Shown piece by piece: positions 42,884-56,185 of a stretch of 64,000 nt of DNA. The stretch's first letter is position 1. Each line of letters opens with the position of its first letter. Below the pieces are notes generated by a model that was not told the DNA's origin, ran no database searches, and saw nothing but the letters and a program-made list of their open reading frames with translations. The stretch is taken from positions 62,001 to 126,000 of the forward strand of contig NZ_RHHV01000002.1 in the NCBI RefSeq assembly GCF_003710905.1. The letters are read 5' to 3'. Position numbers and translations under genes: made by a program. This DNA comes from Brevibacillus parabrevis (GTDB lineage Bacteria; Bacillota; Bacilli; Brevibacillales; Brevibacillaceae).

Positions 42884-43747
42884 ATGGCGTTAGTATCATC
42901 GACACAAATGCTTGGGGAAGCGCGGGCGGAAGGGTATTGCGTCGGGGCGTTCAACGTTCACACGCTGGAAATGCTGCAAGCGGTAGTGGAGGCGGCAGAG
43001 GAAGCGAACGCGCCGCTGATTTTGCAGACAACGGTTGGGACGGTGCGGCATCTGGGACCGGAGTATGTGGCTGCGATGGCCCGGGTGGCGGCTGAGCGCG
43101 CTCGGGTGCCGATTGCCCTGCATCTCGACCACTGCCAGGAGGAGGAGCTGATCGCCCGGTGCATCAAGGCCGGATATACATCGGTCATGATTGATGCCTC
43201 CATGCACCTTTTTGCGGAAAACGTGGAGCGGACGCAGCGGGTGGTGACATTGGCCAGGGCTTTTGGAGTCAATGTGGAAGCGGAGCTTGGCAAAGTCGGC
43301 GGGGTCGAGGACGATCTGGTCGTGGATGACGCAGACGCTTCTCTGGCTGACCCGCTCGAATGCGAGCGTTTTATGGAGCTGACAAAAGTCGATACGCTCG
43401 CACCAGCGATTGGGACGGCTCACGGAATCTACAAAGGGGAGCCGCGCATCGATTTTGTCCGCTTGGAGGAAATTGCCCGGCGCGTCCTGGCACCGCTAGT
43501 GTTGCATGGCGGCTCCGGGATTCCTGAAGCGCAAGTCAAACGGGCTGTCGCGCTGGGGATGGCGAAAATGAATGTGGCGACAGAGCTGCGCATCGCCTTT
43601 TCCAATGCGATTAAAGCAACGTTCGAGGAGCACCCAGCAGAAAACGATCCGCGCACCTACATGAAGCGGGCCAAGCAAGCCGTGAAGGAAGTGGCGCTCG
43701 CCAAGATGGAGATGTGCGGTTGCACGGGAAAAGCGTTGGTCAGGTAA
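42884..43747 (+). CDS. Class II fructose- or tagatose-bisphosphate aldolase
   Basis: Zinc-dependent aldolase splitting a ketose-1,6-bisphosphate into glyceraldehyde phosphate and dihydroxyacetone phosphate. It has 287 aa from ATG 42884, after GGGGGAA. The metal site HLDHC is at about 80-84; GTAHGIYKGEP and LVLHGGSGIP carry the other zinc ligands and the phosphate loop, and KMNVATELRIAF follows. Length and sequence style match the GatY/KbaY/Fba class II group. The neighbours (PfkB kinase, isomerase) fit either the fructose or the tagatose route, and I cannot decide between them. Confidence 0.9.
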   Translation: MALVSSTQMLGEARAEGYCVGAFNVHTLEMLQAVVEAAEEANAPLILQTTVGTVRHLGPEYVAAMARVAAERARVPIALHLDHCQEEELIARCIKAGYTSVMIDASMHLFAENVERTQRVVTLARAFGVNVEAELGKVGGVEDDLVVDDADASLADPLECERFMELTKVDTLAPAIGTAHGIYKGEPRIDFVRLEEIARRVLAPLVLHGGSGIPEAQVKRAVALGMAKMNVATELRIAFSNAIKATFEEHPAENDPRTYMKRAKQAVKEVALAKMEMCGCTGKALVR

Positions 43748-43790
43748 GGGTAAGCCAAAACAAGCGATAGCGAGGAAAGGGACGATTGGC

Positions 43791-44882
43791 ATGCGTATCA
43801 ATCTGGATGATGTGAAGGTTTTGCAAGAGCTGGATACGATTCGGGCGTTGCAGGACACAGAAGCGTATGAGGAGCAGTTCCAGGCAGGCTTGAAATTATC
43901 TGATGATTTTGATGTATCAAACATTTCTGCTCCGATTGAAAATATTTTGGTATTGGGCACGGGCGGCGGCTCGGCTGCGAGCGTCAACCTGATCAAATCG
44001 TATTTGTTTGACGAGCTGCAAGTCCCGCTGCAACTGAATCAAGGCTACACGATCCCGGCTTTTGTCAACGAGCGCACGCTTGTGATCGTCGTCAGCCACT
44101 CCGGCAACACCGAGGAGGTGGTTAGCGGGTATGAGGCCGCGATTGCCAAAGGCGCGCAAGTAGCTGTCATCACCGCAGGCGGAACGGTGCTCGACATGGC
44201 GCGGGAAAATGGGCATGCATACTTGCTTGTGCCGGGCGGAATGATGCCGCGGATCGTGCTTGGCTATATCTTTTTGCCGATCCTCGCCATCCTGACCAAG
44301 TTGCAGCTTGTTTCCGACAAGCGCGCCGAGGTAGAGGAGACGATTGCCCTGTTTCGGGCCTGGAAGCAGGAATACGGGCCAGATTCGCCGATCGAGCAAA
44401 ACGAAGCGAAGCAAATCGCGGTGGAGCTGGATGGGCTGGTGCCTGTTGTGTACGGAACGCTGCCTTATTTTGATGCTCCGGCCTGGCGCTGGAAAAATCA
44501 GTTGGGGGAAAACAGCAAGCTGATGGCTTTTTGGAACGCCATTCCGAGCTTGCATCACGACGAGGCGGTCGGCTGGGATTCTCCTGCGGCTCTTTTGAAA
44601 GGCTTTCATTTTACACTGATTCGAGATTGCGAGGACAGCGAAAAGACGGTGAAGCGGGTAGAGATTAGCGCGGATATTTTGCGAGAGCGCGCAGGGGCGG
44701 TGCGGGTTGTGCATTCGCGCGGCGAGTCACGTTTGGCCCGGTTGTTTTCCATCGTCTATTTGGCTGACTTTGTCTCCCTGTATGCTGCCTTGATTAGAGG
44801 TGTTGACCCTACCCCTGTGGAGGTCATCAATTTGTTTAAACAAAAAATGGGGCAGCCGCTCGTGACCGTGCAGGTGAAATAG
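43791..44882 (+). CDS. Phosphoglucose/phosphomannose isomerase-type SIS protein
   Basis: Sugar-phosphate aldose-ketose isomerase of 363 aa with two SIS domains. The first has LGTGGGSAASVN near residues 53-64 and VVSHSGNTEEVV near 100-111, the phosphosugar loop. The C-terminal part (KNQLGENSKLMAFWNAIPSLHHDEAVGW) is the Glu/His-containing region of bifunctional PGI/PMI enzymes. It would convert glucose-6-phosphate or mannose-6-phosphate to fructose-6-phosphate between the ROK kinase and PfkB kinase of this operon. It could instead isomerise another phosphosugar. Confidence 0.82.
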   Translation: MRINLDDVKVLQELDTIRALQDTEAYEEQFQAGLKLSDDFDVSNISAPIENILVLGTGGGSAASVNLIKSYLFDELQVPLQLNQGYTIPAFVNERTLVIVVSHSGNTEEVVSGYEAAIAKGAQVAVITAGGTVLDMARENGHAYLLVPGGMMPRIVLGYIFLPILAILTKLQLVSDKRAEVEETIALFRAWKQEYGPDSPIEQNEAKQIAVELDGLVPVVYGTLPYFDAPAWRWKNQLGENSKLMAFWNAIPSLHHDEAVGWDSPAALLKGFHFTLIRDCEDSEKTVKRVEISADILRERAGAVRVVHSRGESRLARLFSIVYLADFVSLYAALIRGVDPTPVEVINLFKQKMGQPLVTVQVK

Positions 44883-44884
44883 CC

Positions 44885-45829
44885 ATGCTCGTCACAGTGA
44901 CGCTGAATGCGGCGATCGACAAAACGTACCGCCTCGCTCATTTTCGCGCGGGGGAACTGCATCGCACTCAGGAAGTATGGAGTTTGCCGGGGGGAAAAGG
45001 CATCAATGTAGCGCGGGTCGCGAATACGCTGGGCCAAAAGGTAGTGACGAGCGGGTTTGTGGCGGGGCATAACGGGAGGTTCATCGCCGAAGGATGCAAC
45101 CGCGAAGGGATAGCCACCTCGTTCGTCGAGGTGCAGGGAGAGTCGAGGCTGTGCCTGACTTTTCTCGACGAGCAGGCAAAAACGGTGACGGAAGTATTGG
45201 AACCGGGGCCAGCGGTTGGAGCGGATGAGCTGGCTTTGCTGCAAGCGAGGTTGACGCGCTTGGCACAGCAAGCGACGTATGTGGTTTTTTCCGGGAGCTT
45301 GCCGCGCGGACTTCCGGTGAACACGTACGCCGTACTCATAAAAGGGCTGGCTTCCTCGGGAGCCAAATGTGTTCTCGATACGAGCGGTGCGGCGCTGGCA
45401 GAAGGGATCGGGGCAAAGCCTGAGTTGATCAAGCCGAATCAGCCCGAAGCGGAGGCGATTCTCGGCTACTCGCTGGACAGTGACGATGCCCGGTACCGAG
45501 CCGTTCGCGAGCTGTGCAGGCGGGGCGCCAAGCGGGTGCTGCTCTCGCTGGGACAGGAAGGAGCCTGGTTCGGCGATCAAGACCAGACATGGCGCATTTC
45601 GGCTGTCCCGTTGGCCGAAGCAGAAGTGAACAACACGGTAGGGTGCGGCGATTCGCTGCTTGCCGGAGTGCTGACCGGGCGCATGCGCGAGCTGGCATGG
45701 CCGGACGCGATCCGGTTGGGCATGGCTTGCGCTGCTGCGAATACAAGCTCGTTTGGGGCAGGCGTGGTGACGGCTGAGGCCGTTCAGAGCATGATGAACA
45801 GGCCGATGCATGTGGAGCAGGTTGGGTAA
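44885..45829 (+). CDS. PfkB-family hexose-phosphate kinase (1-phosphofructokinase/LacC type)
   Basis: Ribokinase-fold sugar-phosphate kinase of 314 aa. The N-terminus TVTLNAAIDKTY and the glycine motif PGGKGINVARV (about 36-46) are typical of the FruK/LacC branch, as is FSGSLPRG in the centre. The C-terminal anion-hole motif reads GCGDS at about 254-258, with the catalytic Asp kept but a Cys replacing the usual Ala. It starts 2 nt after the isomerase stop. It would phosphorylate fructose-6-, fructose-1- or tagatose-6-phosphate to the bisphosphate cut by the aldolase. Confidence 0.87.
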   Translation: MLVTVTLNAAIDKTYRLAHFRAGELHRTQEVWSLPGGKGINVARVANTLGQKVVTSGFVAGHNGRFIAEGCNREGIATSFVEVQGESRLCLTFLDEQAKTVTEVLEPGPAVGADELALLQARLTRLAQQATYVVFSGSLPRGLPVNTYAVLIKGLASSGAKCVLDTSGAALAEGIGAKPELIKPNQPEAEAILGYSLDSDDARYRAVRELCRRGAKRVLLSLGQEGAWFGDQDQTWRISAVPLAEAEVNNTVGCGDSLLAGVLTGRMRELAWPDAIRLGMACAAANTSSFGAGVVTAEAVQSMMNRPMHVEQVG

Positions 45830-45847
45830 AGGAAAGGAGGGAGTGTC

Positions 45848-49977
<4,130 letters not shown>

Positions 49978-50068
49978 AGCACACCTATTAGCCACCTGAA
50001 AAACGTTGTACAATTTAATTAAAGATTGAATAGTGCAACTAATCGAATAACGGTGGTGGTTCTGTCAC

Positions 50069-51802
50069 ATGAAATCATGGTTGCTCGTTCCGCGCAGAAG
50101 TATCCACGCCAAGCTGCTCGCTTGTATGCTCATCGCCGCCATCATCCCGCTGTTTATTCTCGGCAGCATGGCTTACTGGAAGTCGTCGATGGTCGTGCGG
50201 GAGCAGTTTGGCACATCCGGGGAGTACATTGCGACACAGCTGCAAATCCAGATCGACAACTACCTGAGTCAAATGCGCTACATCGCCTACGACATCAACA
50301 CGTACTTGTCCGACCCCACGCTGATCGTCATGCGCGAGGAGCAGCCGAAAACATACGCGGGCTTTCTGGAGCAAAAAAACTTTGAACGTTTCTTGGGGGC
50401 GTACAGCACGCAGGATACGAAAGGCATCTTCATCGTGACGCCCTCGGGGTATTTTTTCGGGAAAAATGTGATCAACGGACAAGACTTGCAGCGCGAACAA
50501 TGGTGGAAGGCGTTGCCCGCGAAGCTCACAGGAGAGAGCTGGATCGGTTTTTACACCCCTCGGCATTACGTCGGGTTTGAACAAACCGAATTTCGCCATA
50601 GCGAAAAGGTGCTGGGACTGGTCGTGCCTGTTCTCAGCGGTTACGGCGTGCTCAAGGACAGCCGGATTTTGATTGAAATGAAAGCCGGGAAGCTGTTTCA
50701 GCTGTTTCAAAAGCTGGAAGACGACATGAAGGCGTACGTAACGATCACCGATGAAAACGGCCGCCTGATTTACCAGACAGCGGGCCGTTTTACCGAACAA
50801 AAAGACGACATCGTCTGGAACAAGCCGCTGGAATCGAACAACTGGATGATGCAGGTGCGCTTGCCTTACGAGCAGATGAATCGTTCTGCCGATGTGATTG
50901 GCTCTTTTTTCGTGGCTGCCCTCGTCTTGTCGGCAGCGCTGGCAGTCATGCTCGCCTATTTGTTTTCCCGACGAATCACCGGAAAAATTCGCAGGCTGGA
51001 AGAAACGATGCGGCTGGTCGGCACAGGCGAGCTGCAAACGCGAGCGACAGTCGATACGGAAGACGAGCTGGGCAGGCTCGGCGTGAGCTTCAATCAGATG
51101 GTCAGGAAAATCCAGACGCTGGTCGCTGAGGTGAGCAAAACCGAGCAATTGAAAAAAGAGGCGGAGCTGCGCGCCGTCCACTACCAGATTAACCCACATC
51201 TGTTGTTTAATACGCTCAACTCCATCCAGTGGAAGGCAAGGCTCTCCGGAGCGAATGAAATCGGCAGCATGCTCTACCACCTGATCAAAGTGCTGGAAGG
51301 CAACCTCGACATCTCGCAGGAGCTGGTGCCGCTGGAAAAGGAACTGAAGACAGCCGGGCATTTTTTGGAGATTCAACAGTTTCGCTACGGGCCTGTCTTT
51401 TCGTTTGAGCAGGACGGCGTGGAGGCGTGCAGCCGTTATTTGATTCCGCGCATGACGCTCCAACCGCTCTTGGAAAATATTTTTTTCCACGCTTTTGAAG
51501 ACGGAGAAGGGATCATCCGGATTGCGGTTCAGGAAGAAGCAGGCATCGTGACGCTGCTGTTGCGCGACGATGGCGCGGGAATCGAGCCGCAGCGGCTTGC
51601 CCAGCTCTTGGACCCGGAACTGCAACGCTCCAGCAAGCGGGGTCTTGGCGTGTTCAATGTGGATCAGAAATTCAAGCTTCATTTTGGCAAGGAATACGGG
51701 TTGAACATCTCGTCAGTCAGAGGAGCAGGAACCACGATTCAGATCACATGGCCGAAAAGGGAGGAAGTGCCTGATGAGCATCAAGGTAATGATTGTGGAT
51801 GA
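50069..51802 (+). CDS. YesM/LytS-type sensor histidine kinase for the sugar locus
   Basis: Membrane sensor kinase of 577 aa. The first membrane helix is at about 15-38, followed by a large extracellular Cache-type sensor (about 40-275), the second helix (about 278-300), and a HAMP domain. The His_kinase domain has HYQINPHLLFNTLNSIQW (phospho-accepting His about 377), and a HATPase closes the protein (QPLLENIFFHAF, RDDGAGIEP). Its 3' end overlaps the response regulator gene by 29 nt. Such pairs usually sense an extracellular sugar via its binding protein and switch on the next transporter. Confidence 0.92.
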   Translation: MKSWLLVPRRSIHAKLLACMLIAAIIPLFILGSMAYWKSSMVVREQFGTSGEYIATQLQIQIDNYLSQMRYIAYDINTYLSDPTLIVMREEQPKTYAGFLEQKNFERFLGAYSTQDTKGIFIVTPSGYFFGKNVINGQDLQREQWWKALPAKLTGESWIGFYTPRHYVGFEQTEFRHSEKVLGLVVPVLSGYGVLKDSRILIEMKAGKLFQLFQKLEDDMKAYVTITDENGRLIYQTAGRFTEQKDDIVWNKPLESNNWMMQVRLPYEQMNRSADVIGSFFVAALVLSAALAVMLAYLFSRRITGKIRRLEETMRLVGTGELQTRATVDTEDELGRLGVSFNQMVRKIQTLVAEVSKTEQLKKEAELRAVHYQINPHLLFNTLNSIQWKARLSGANEIGSMLYHLIKVLEGNLDISQELVPLEKELKTAGHFLEIQQFRYGPVFSFEQDGVEACSRYLIPRMTLQPLLENIFFHAFEDGEGIIRIAVQEEAGIVTLLLRDDGAGIEPQRLAQLLDPELQRSSKRGLGVFNVDQKFKLHFGKEYGLNISSVRGAGTTIQITWPKREEVPDEHQGNDCG

Positions 51803-52964
51803 TGAGGTGCTGGTGCGAAAAGGTCTGAAGGCGATGGTGCCGTGGAGCCGTTACGGTATGGAGGTAGTCGCGGATGCCCCGAATGGGCGCAAGGGCTGGG
51901 AAGCTTTTATGCAGATTCAACCTGAGCTTGTGATTACCGATATCGTCATGCCGGAAATGGATGGTTTGGAGCTGTGCAGGCGGGTCAAGGAACAGGCGCC
52001 GCAGACGAAAGTGCTCTTGCTGAGCTGCCACCGCGACTTTACTTTCGCCCAGCAGGGAATCTCTCTCGGTGTGTCTGGCTATTTGCTCAAAACCGAGTTT
52101 CAGGATGATGAGTGGGATTCCCTGCTGCAAAGGATGAGAGCTGAGCTGACAGGGGAGAAAAAGCAACCGCCTCAACCTCGCGAACGGCAAAAGGAGTGGA
52201 GGCTCGAATTTGGAACATGGCTGACGGGCTTGAATCGCGGCTTTGAGCAAAGCCTGGCTGCCATGCTGGAAGCGCAGTGGGGCTGGATGAACGATGCCAC
52301 GCGCGTATGGTTGCTGGCAGGCATGGGCGAGTATCGGGAAGAGCAGGAACGGGTAATGTTGTCACGGGAGCTGGATACGACCTGGGAATGGATTCCGTGT
52401 GGAGATCACCGCTTCCTGTTTTGTCCCGCTGATTCGTGCAGGCAGGTGGAATCGCTGCTGGTGGAATGGAAGCTGGCTGGAACCGTGACAAGCTGGGAAA
52501 CAGCGGGTCCTTTTAGCGGGCGCGAGCAGTGGCTGCTGACGGTGCGCACGCTGTACAAAAAGACGGAATGGGCGAAAAAATTCGGCGTGATGCAGGATGC
52601 GTGGCAGGAGCCGATTCGCCAGGCCGTTCACTATGCGCTCGATCGGCTGGACACGCCGCTGACGGTAAGCGAGGTCGCTTCACAGGTCGGGCTGAGCCGC
52701 AGCCACTTTAGCGTGTTGTTTAAAAAAGGCGTGGGCGAGAGCTTCGGGGAGTTTCTCGACAAGCGTCGCGTGAGAATCGCGCAAGGCATGCTTGGCGAGA
52801 CAACGATGTCGATCCAGGAAGTGGCGGAACGCGTCGGTCTGCCTGACGCCAAATACTTTAGCAAATGGTTCAAAAAATACACAGGCATGAGTCCCAGTCA
52901 TTACCGTTTCAAACAAAAAGAGGAGTCTGGCCGAACAATCGTCCACTCCACCGCGCAAACTTGA
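51774..52964 (+). CDS. YesN-type response regulator with AraC DNA-binding domain
   Basis: Response regulator of 396 aa. The receiver domain has VMIVDDE at the start and phospho-acceptor Asp56 in VITDIVMPEMDG. A middle region of about 150 residues is variable. The C-terminal AraC double helix-turn-helix (about 290-385) has VSEVASQVGLSRSHFSVLFKK and IQEVAERVGLPDAKYFSKWFKKYTG. GGGAGGAAG precedes the ATG. It probably activates the ABC importer genes directly downstream. Confidence 0.93.
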   Translation: MSIKVMIVDDEVLVRKGLKAMVPWSRYGMEVVADAPNGRKGWEAFMQIQPELVITDIVMPEMDGLELCRRVKEQAPQTKVLLLSCHRDFTFAQQGISLGVSGYLLKTEFQDDEWDSLLQRMRAELTGEKKQPPQPRERQKEWRLEFGTWLTGLNRGFEQSLAAMLEAQWGWMNDATRVWLLAGMGEYREEQERVMLSRELDTTWEWIPCGDHRFLFCPADSCRQVESLLVEWKLAGTVTSWETAGPFSGREQWLLTVRTLYKKTEWAKKFGVMQDAWQEPIRQAVHYALDRLDTPLTVSEVASQVGLSRSHFSVLFKKGVGESFGEFLDKRRVRIAQGMLGETTMSIQEVAERVGLPDAKYFSKWFKKYTGMSPSHYRFKQKEESGRTIVHSTAQT

Positions 52965-53083
52965 TTCGGCCCGGAAAAAGGAAACAAATTCGCGTACTAA
53001 TTACGAACAGATGGCGGTTTCCCCATATTTTTTCTTTCATTAGAATGGAGAAAAATCAGGCTGTAACTCAAGGGGGGGCACAG

Positions 53084-54385
53084 ATGAAAAAGATGGCGTC
53101 AAAATGGATGACAGCCGGGATGGCACTACTTCTCGCTGTAGTGACGGGTTGTTCGCAAAGCCAGCCAGCAGAGACACAAAACACGGGCAGTAACACTGGC
53201 AGCACAACGCCGACATCGTCTGAAAAAAAGGAAACGGTTACATTGCGCTTTGCGACATGGGACACGGATGAAATGCTGAAAATTCAGCAAGATATCGCGA
53301 AGAAATTCGAACAAAAAAATCCCGGCGTGAAAGTGCAGGTCGAAGCGTATGCCGATGGTTTTGACCAGAAGCTGGTCGCGGCATTCGGTGCGAAAAACCC
53401 GCCGGATGTCATGTACATGTGGGATTTCCCGACTTACCATGCGTCGCTTGAGTCGCTGGATGAATTTGCAAAAAAAGATTCGACAGTCGCCATCGACGAC
53501 TTTTATCAAGGACTCCTGAATTACAACCGCTACAACGGGAACTTGTACGGATTGCCTGCCGGGTTCTCGACGCGCGTCATGTTTTACAACAAAAAGCTGT
53601 TCAACGAGGCGAATGTGCCACTGCCGACAGACGGCTGGACGTACGACGACTTTAAAGCAGCAGCCAAACAGCTGACGGTCCGTGAGAAGAAGCAGTACGG
53701 ATTTGCCGTTCGCTCTGAGCCGGATACGTACGACCTGCAGGAAGTGGTCTGGAGCAATGGCAGCAGCTTTATCAGCCCGGATGGAAAATCGATCGATGGA
53801 TTCATGAATAGCAAAGAAACCGCGCAAGCTTTGCAAGTTTTCAGCGATCTGACGAAGGAAAAGAGCGCGGTGCTCGTCGGAGGCAAAAATCAGCAAAGCG
53901 GAAACGACTTGTTCAAAGCTGGCAAGCTGGCGATGTATGACAACGGCGTATGGTCGCTGGAGTCTTACAAAAAGGCAAACGTCGATTTCGGCACGGTTGT
54001 AATGCCGCAGTTCCCTGGCAAGCAGGGCAAAGGTGTCATCGCCACTTCCTCGGTGTCGATCGCCAAAGACTCCAAGCATAAAGAGCTGGCTTGGGAGTTC
54101 GTGAAATACTTCGTTTCCAGCGAAGCGATCAAAATGCGCACGTCCGATCTGCCTGTACGGATCAGCGTGGTTCAGGAGAAAAAGCTCGATCAGGACGCCC
54201 TGTACGCTCCGTTTTACAAGATGCTGGAGAAGTCGAACGATACGCCAGCGTTCCTTTTGCACCCGCATTGGAACGAGATCAATCGCAATCTCTCGGCGGC
54301 GGTCAATGCGATCATGCTGGGCCAAAATGCCGAAGAGCTGCTGAACAAGGCGGTCAAGGACTCCCAGAAGTACATGCAAAAATAA
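53084..54385 (+). CDS. Carbohydrate ABC transporter substrate-binding lipoprotein
   Basis: Extracellular sugar-binding protein (family 1), 433 aa from ATG 53084 after AAGGGGGG. The signal peptide ends VVTGCSQS with lipid-anchored Cys23. A Thr/Ser-rich linker follows, then the binding fold with VTLRFATWDTDEMLKIQQ, FEQKNPGVKVQVEAYADGFDQKL and GLPAGFSTRVMFYNKKLF. It pairs with the two permeases immediately downstream. Given the beta-galactosidase and GH63-like genes around it, an oligosaccharide is the likely ligand. Confidence 0.92.
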   Translation: MKKMASKWMTAGMALLLAVVTGCSQSQPAETQNTGSNTGSTTPTSSEKKETVTLRFATWDTDEMLKIQQDIAKKFEQKNPGVKVQVEAYADGFDQKLVAAFGAKNPPDVMYMWDFPTYHASLESLDEFAKKDSTVAIDDFYQGLLNYNRYNGNLYGLPAGFSTRVMFYNKKLFNEANVPLPTDGWTYDDFKAAAKQLTVREKKQYGFAVRSEPDTYDLQEVVWSNGSSFISPDGKSIDGFMNSKETAQALQVFSDLTKEKSAVLVGGKNQQSGNDLFKAGKLAMYDNGVWSLESYKKANVDFGTVVMPQFPGKQGKGVIATSSVSIAKDSKHKELAWEFVKYFVSSEAIKMRTSDLPVRISVVQEKKLDQDALYAPFYKMLEKSNDTPAFLLHPHWNEINRNLSAAVNAIMLGQNAEELLNKAVKDSQKYMQK

Positions 54386-54403
54386 GGGAAGGATGTCAGG
54401 GAC

Positions 54404-55363
54404 GTGAAAACAGAGACAATCGTGACGCGTGAGCAGCCTGCCATGACCGTACAACCCAAAAAAATGAACTGGGGGGCGCTTCTCACCCCCTATCTTTTTA
54501 TCCTCCCATGGATCATCGGCTTTCTCGCTTTTACGCTGGGACCGATGCTGTTTTCGCTCGTAATGAGCTTTTTTGACTGGCCTGTAGAGGGGGAGGTTAC
54601 CTTTGTCGGGCTGGACAACTACGTCAACATGTTTACCGATGACCCGCTGTTTTGGCAATCGCTTTGGGTAACGATCAAGTTCGCCCTGCTGTTTGTGCCG
54701 CTCAATCTGATCATCGCCCTGTTTTTGGCGATCATGCTTAACCAAAAAGTGCGGGCAAGCGGCTTTTTCCGGACGGTGTTCTACTTGCCGAGCGTGATTT
54801 CCGGCGTGGCGCTGGCGATGATCTGGGCATGGGTGTATGACGGCGAGTACGGCATTTTCAACTACTTGCTCAGCCTGATCGGAATTACCGGGCCGGATTG
54901 GTTGAATGACACCTCATGGGCGCTCGTCGCCATGGTCATCGCCAGTCTGTGGGGGCAAGGCTCGATGGTGCTGATTTTTCTCGCGGGGCTGAAAGGGATT
55001 CCCGAAAGCTTGTATGAAGCTGCATCCATTGACGGCGCGGGTACAGTGCACAAGTTTTTTCGCATCACACTGCCGATGATCAGCCCGACGCTTTTGTTCA
55101 ACCTGATCATGACGATCATCAGCGCGTTTCAGCAGCTCAGCCTGGCGCTTTTGCTCACCGGGGGCGGGCCGTTGCAATCGACTTACTTTTACGCCATGTA
55201 CGCGTACGACAACGCCTTCAAATACTTCAAGATGGGGTATGCGTCGGCGAACTCGTGGTTTATGTTTTTGATCATTTTGGTGCTGACTTTCATCGTCTTC
55301 AAAACATCCGGAGGCTGGGTGTACTACGAAGGTGACAATCGCAAGGGAGGGGAGGAAGCTTGA
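54404..55363 (+). CDS. Sugar ABC transporter permease, MalF type
   Basis: CUT1-family membrane subunit of 319 aa with about six helices. It has APYLFILPWIIGFL-like PYLFILPWIIGFLAF at the start and the EAA loop LYEAASIDGAGTVHKFFRITLPMI near residues 205-226, which docks to the ATPase. The GTG start at 54404 has only a closely placed AGGGA; ATG 54443 is an alternative. The stop overlaps the next permease start. Confidence 0.92.
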   Translation: MKTETIVTREQPAMTVQPKKMNWGALLTPYLFILPWIIGFLAFTLGPMLFSLVMSFFDWPVEGEVTFVGLDNYVNMFTDDPLFWQSLWVTIKFALLFVPLNLIIALFLAIMLNQKVRASGFFRTVFYLPSVISGVALAMIWAWVYDGEYGIFNYLLSLIGITGPDWLNDTSWALVAMVIASLWGQGSMVLIFLAGLKGIPESLYEAASIDGAGTVHKFFRITLPMISPTLLFNLIMTIISAFQQLSLALLLTGGGPLQSTYFYAMYAYDNAFKYFKMGYASANSWFMFLIILVLTFIVFKTSGGWVYYEGDNRKGGEEA

Positions 55364-56172
55364 TTCGCAAAGCGATATCGTATACGAGCTTGATCTTTTT
55401 CTCCTTTCTGTTTCTGGCTCCGTTTTACTGGATGGTCTCTACTGCGTTGAAGTCGGATCAGGAGATTTACACGTATCCGCCCAAATGGATTCCTGACGTC
55501 TTGCACTGGGAGAACTTCGCCAATGCGTGGATGTCGCAGCCGTTCAATCTGTTTTTGCAAAATTCGTTGAGCGTGACGCTCTTGACGACGATCGGCCAGC
55601 TGATTTCCTCATCGCTGGTGGCATACGGGTTTGCCAGATTTACGTTTAAAGGCAGGGACTTCCTGTTCATGGTCGTGCTGGCGACGATGATGATTCCGTG
55701 GGAAGTGACGATGATTCCGCTGTACATGGAATTTAATTACTTGAACTGGATTAATACCTTGAAGCCATTGATTGTGCCCTCCTTTTTCGGGGCGCCGTTC
55801 TATATTTTTTTGATGCGTCAGTTTATTTTGACAATTCCTCGCGAGCTGGATGAAGCGGCACGCATCGATGGGGCAGGCCCGTTCCAGATTTACGCGCGCA
55901 TCGTGGTTCCGCTGATGATGCCTGCGCTGATTTTGATTAGCGTCTTCAATATTATGAACACCTGGAATGATTATTTGGGGCCGTTGATCTTTTTGAATGA
56001 CCAGAGCCAGTACACTTTGACGCTCGGGCTTGCGCAATTCAAAGGCATGTACGACGTGGAAGCGACCGGGCTGATGGCGGTCACGATCCTGATCTCGCTG
56101 CCGCCGCTCGTGCTCTTTTTCCTCGCCCAGCGGTATATCGTCGACAACGCGGCAGGGGTCGGCATCAAGTGA
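55360..56172 (+). CDS. Sugar ABC transporter permease, MalG type
   Basis: Second CUT1 membrane subunit, 270 aa and about six helices. It starts at TTG 55360, overlapping the upstream TGA and preceded by GGGAGGGGAGGAA. The EAA loop is ELDEAARIDGAGPFQIYARIVVPLM at about residues 160-184. No ATPase gene accompanies the pair, so a shared MsmX-type ATPase encoded elsewhere is expected. Confidence 0.93.
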   Translation: MIRKAISYTSLIFFSFLFLAPFYWMVSTALKSDQEIYTYPPKWIPDVLHWENFANAWMSQPFNLFLQNSLSVTLLTTIGQLISSSLVAYGFARFTFKGRDFLFMVVLATMMIPWEVTMIPLYMEFNYLNWINTLKPLIVPSFFGAPFYIFLMRQFILTIPRELDEAARIDGAGPFQIYARIVVPLMMPALILISVFNIMNTWNDYLGPLIFLNDQSQYTLTLGLAQFKGMYDVEATGLMAVTILISLPPLVLFFLAQRYIVDNAAGVGIK

Positions 56173-56185
56173 GGAGGCGTGGCAG

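Noticed and set aside
50075..51682. 535-codon minus-strand frame opposite the YesM-type kinase
   Set aside because: Low-complexity antisense translation; the plus-strand kinase has all expected motifs.
53126..54745. 539-codon minus-strand frame opposite the sugar-binding protein
   Set aside because: Antisense shadow spanning two real plus-strand genes.
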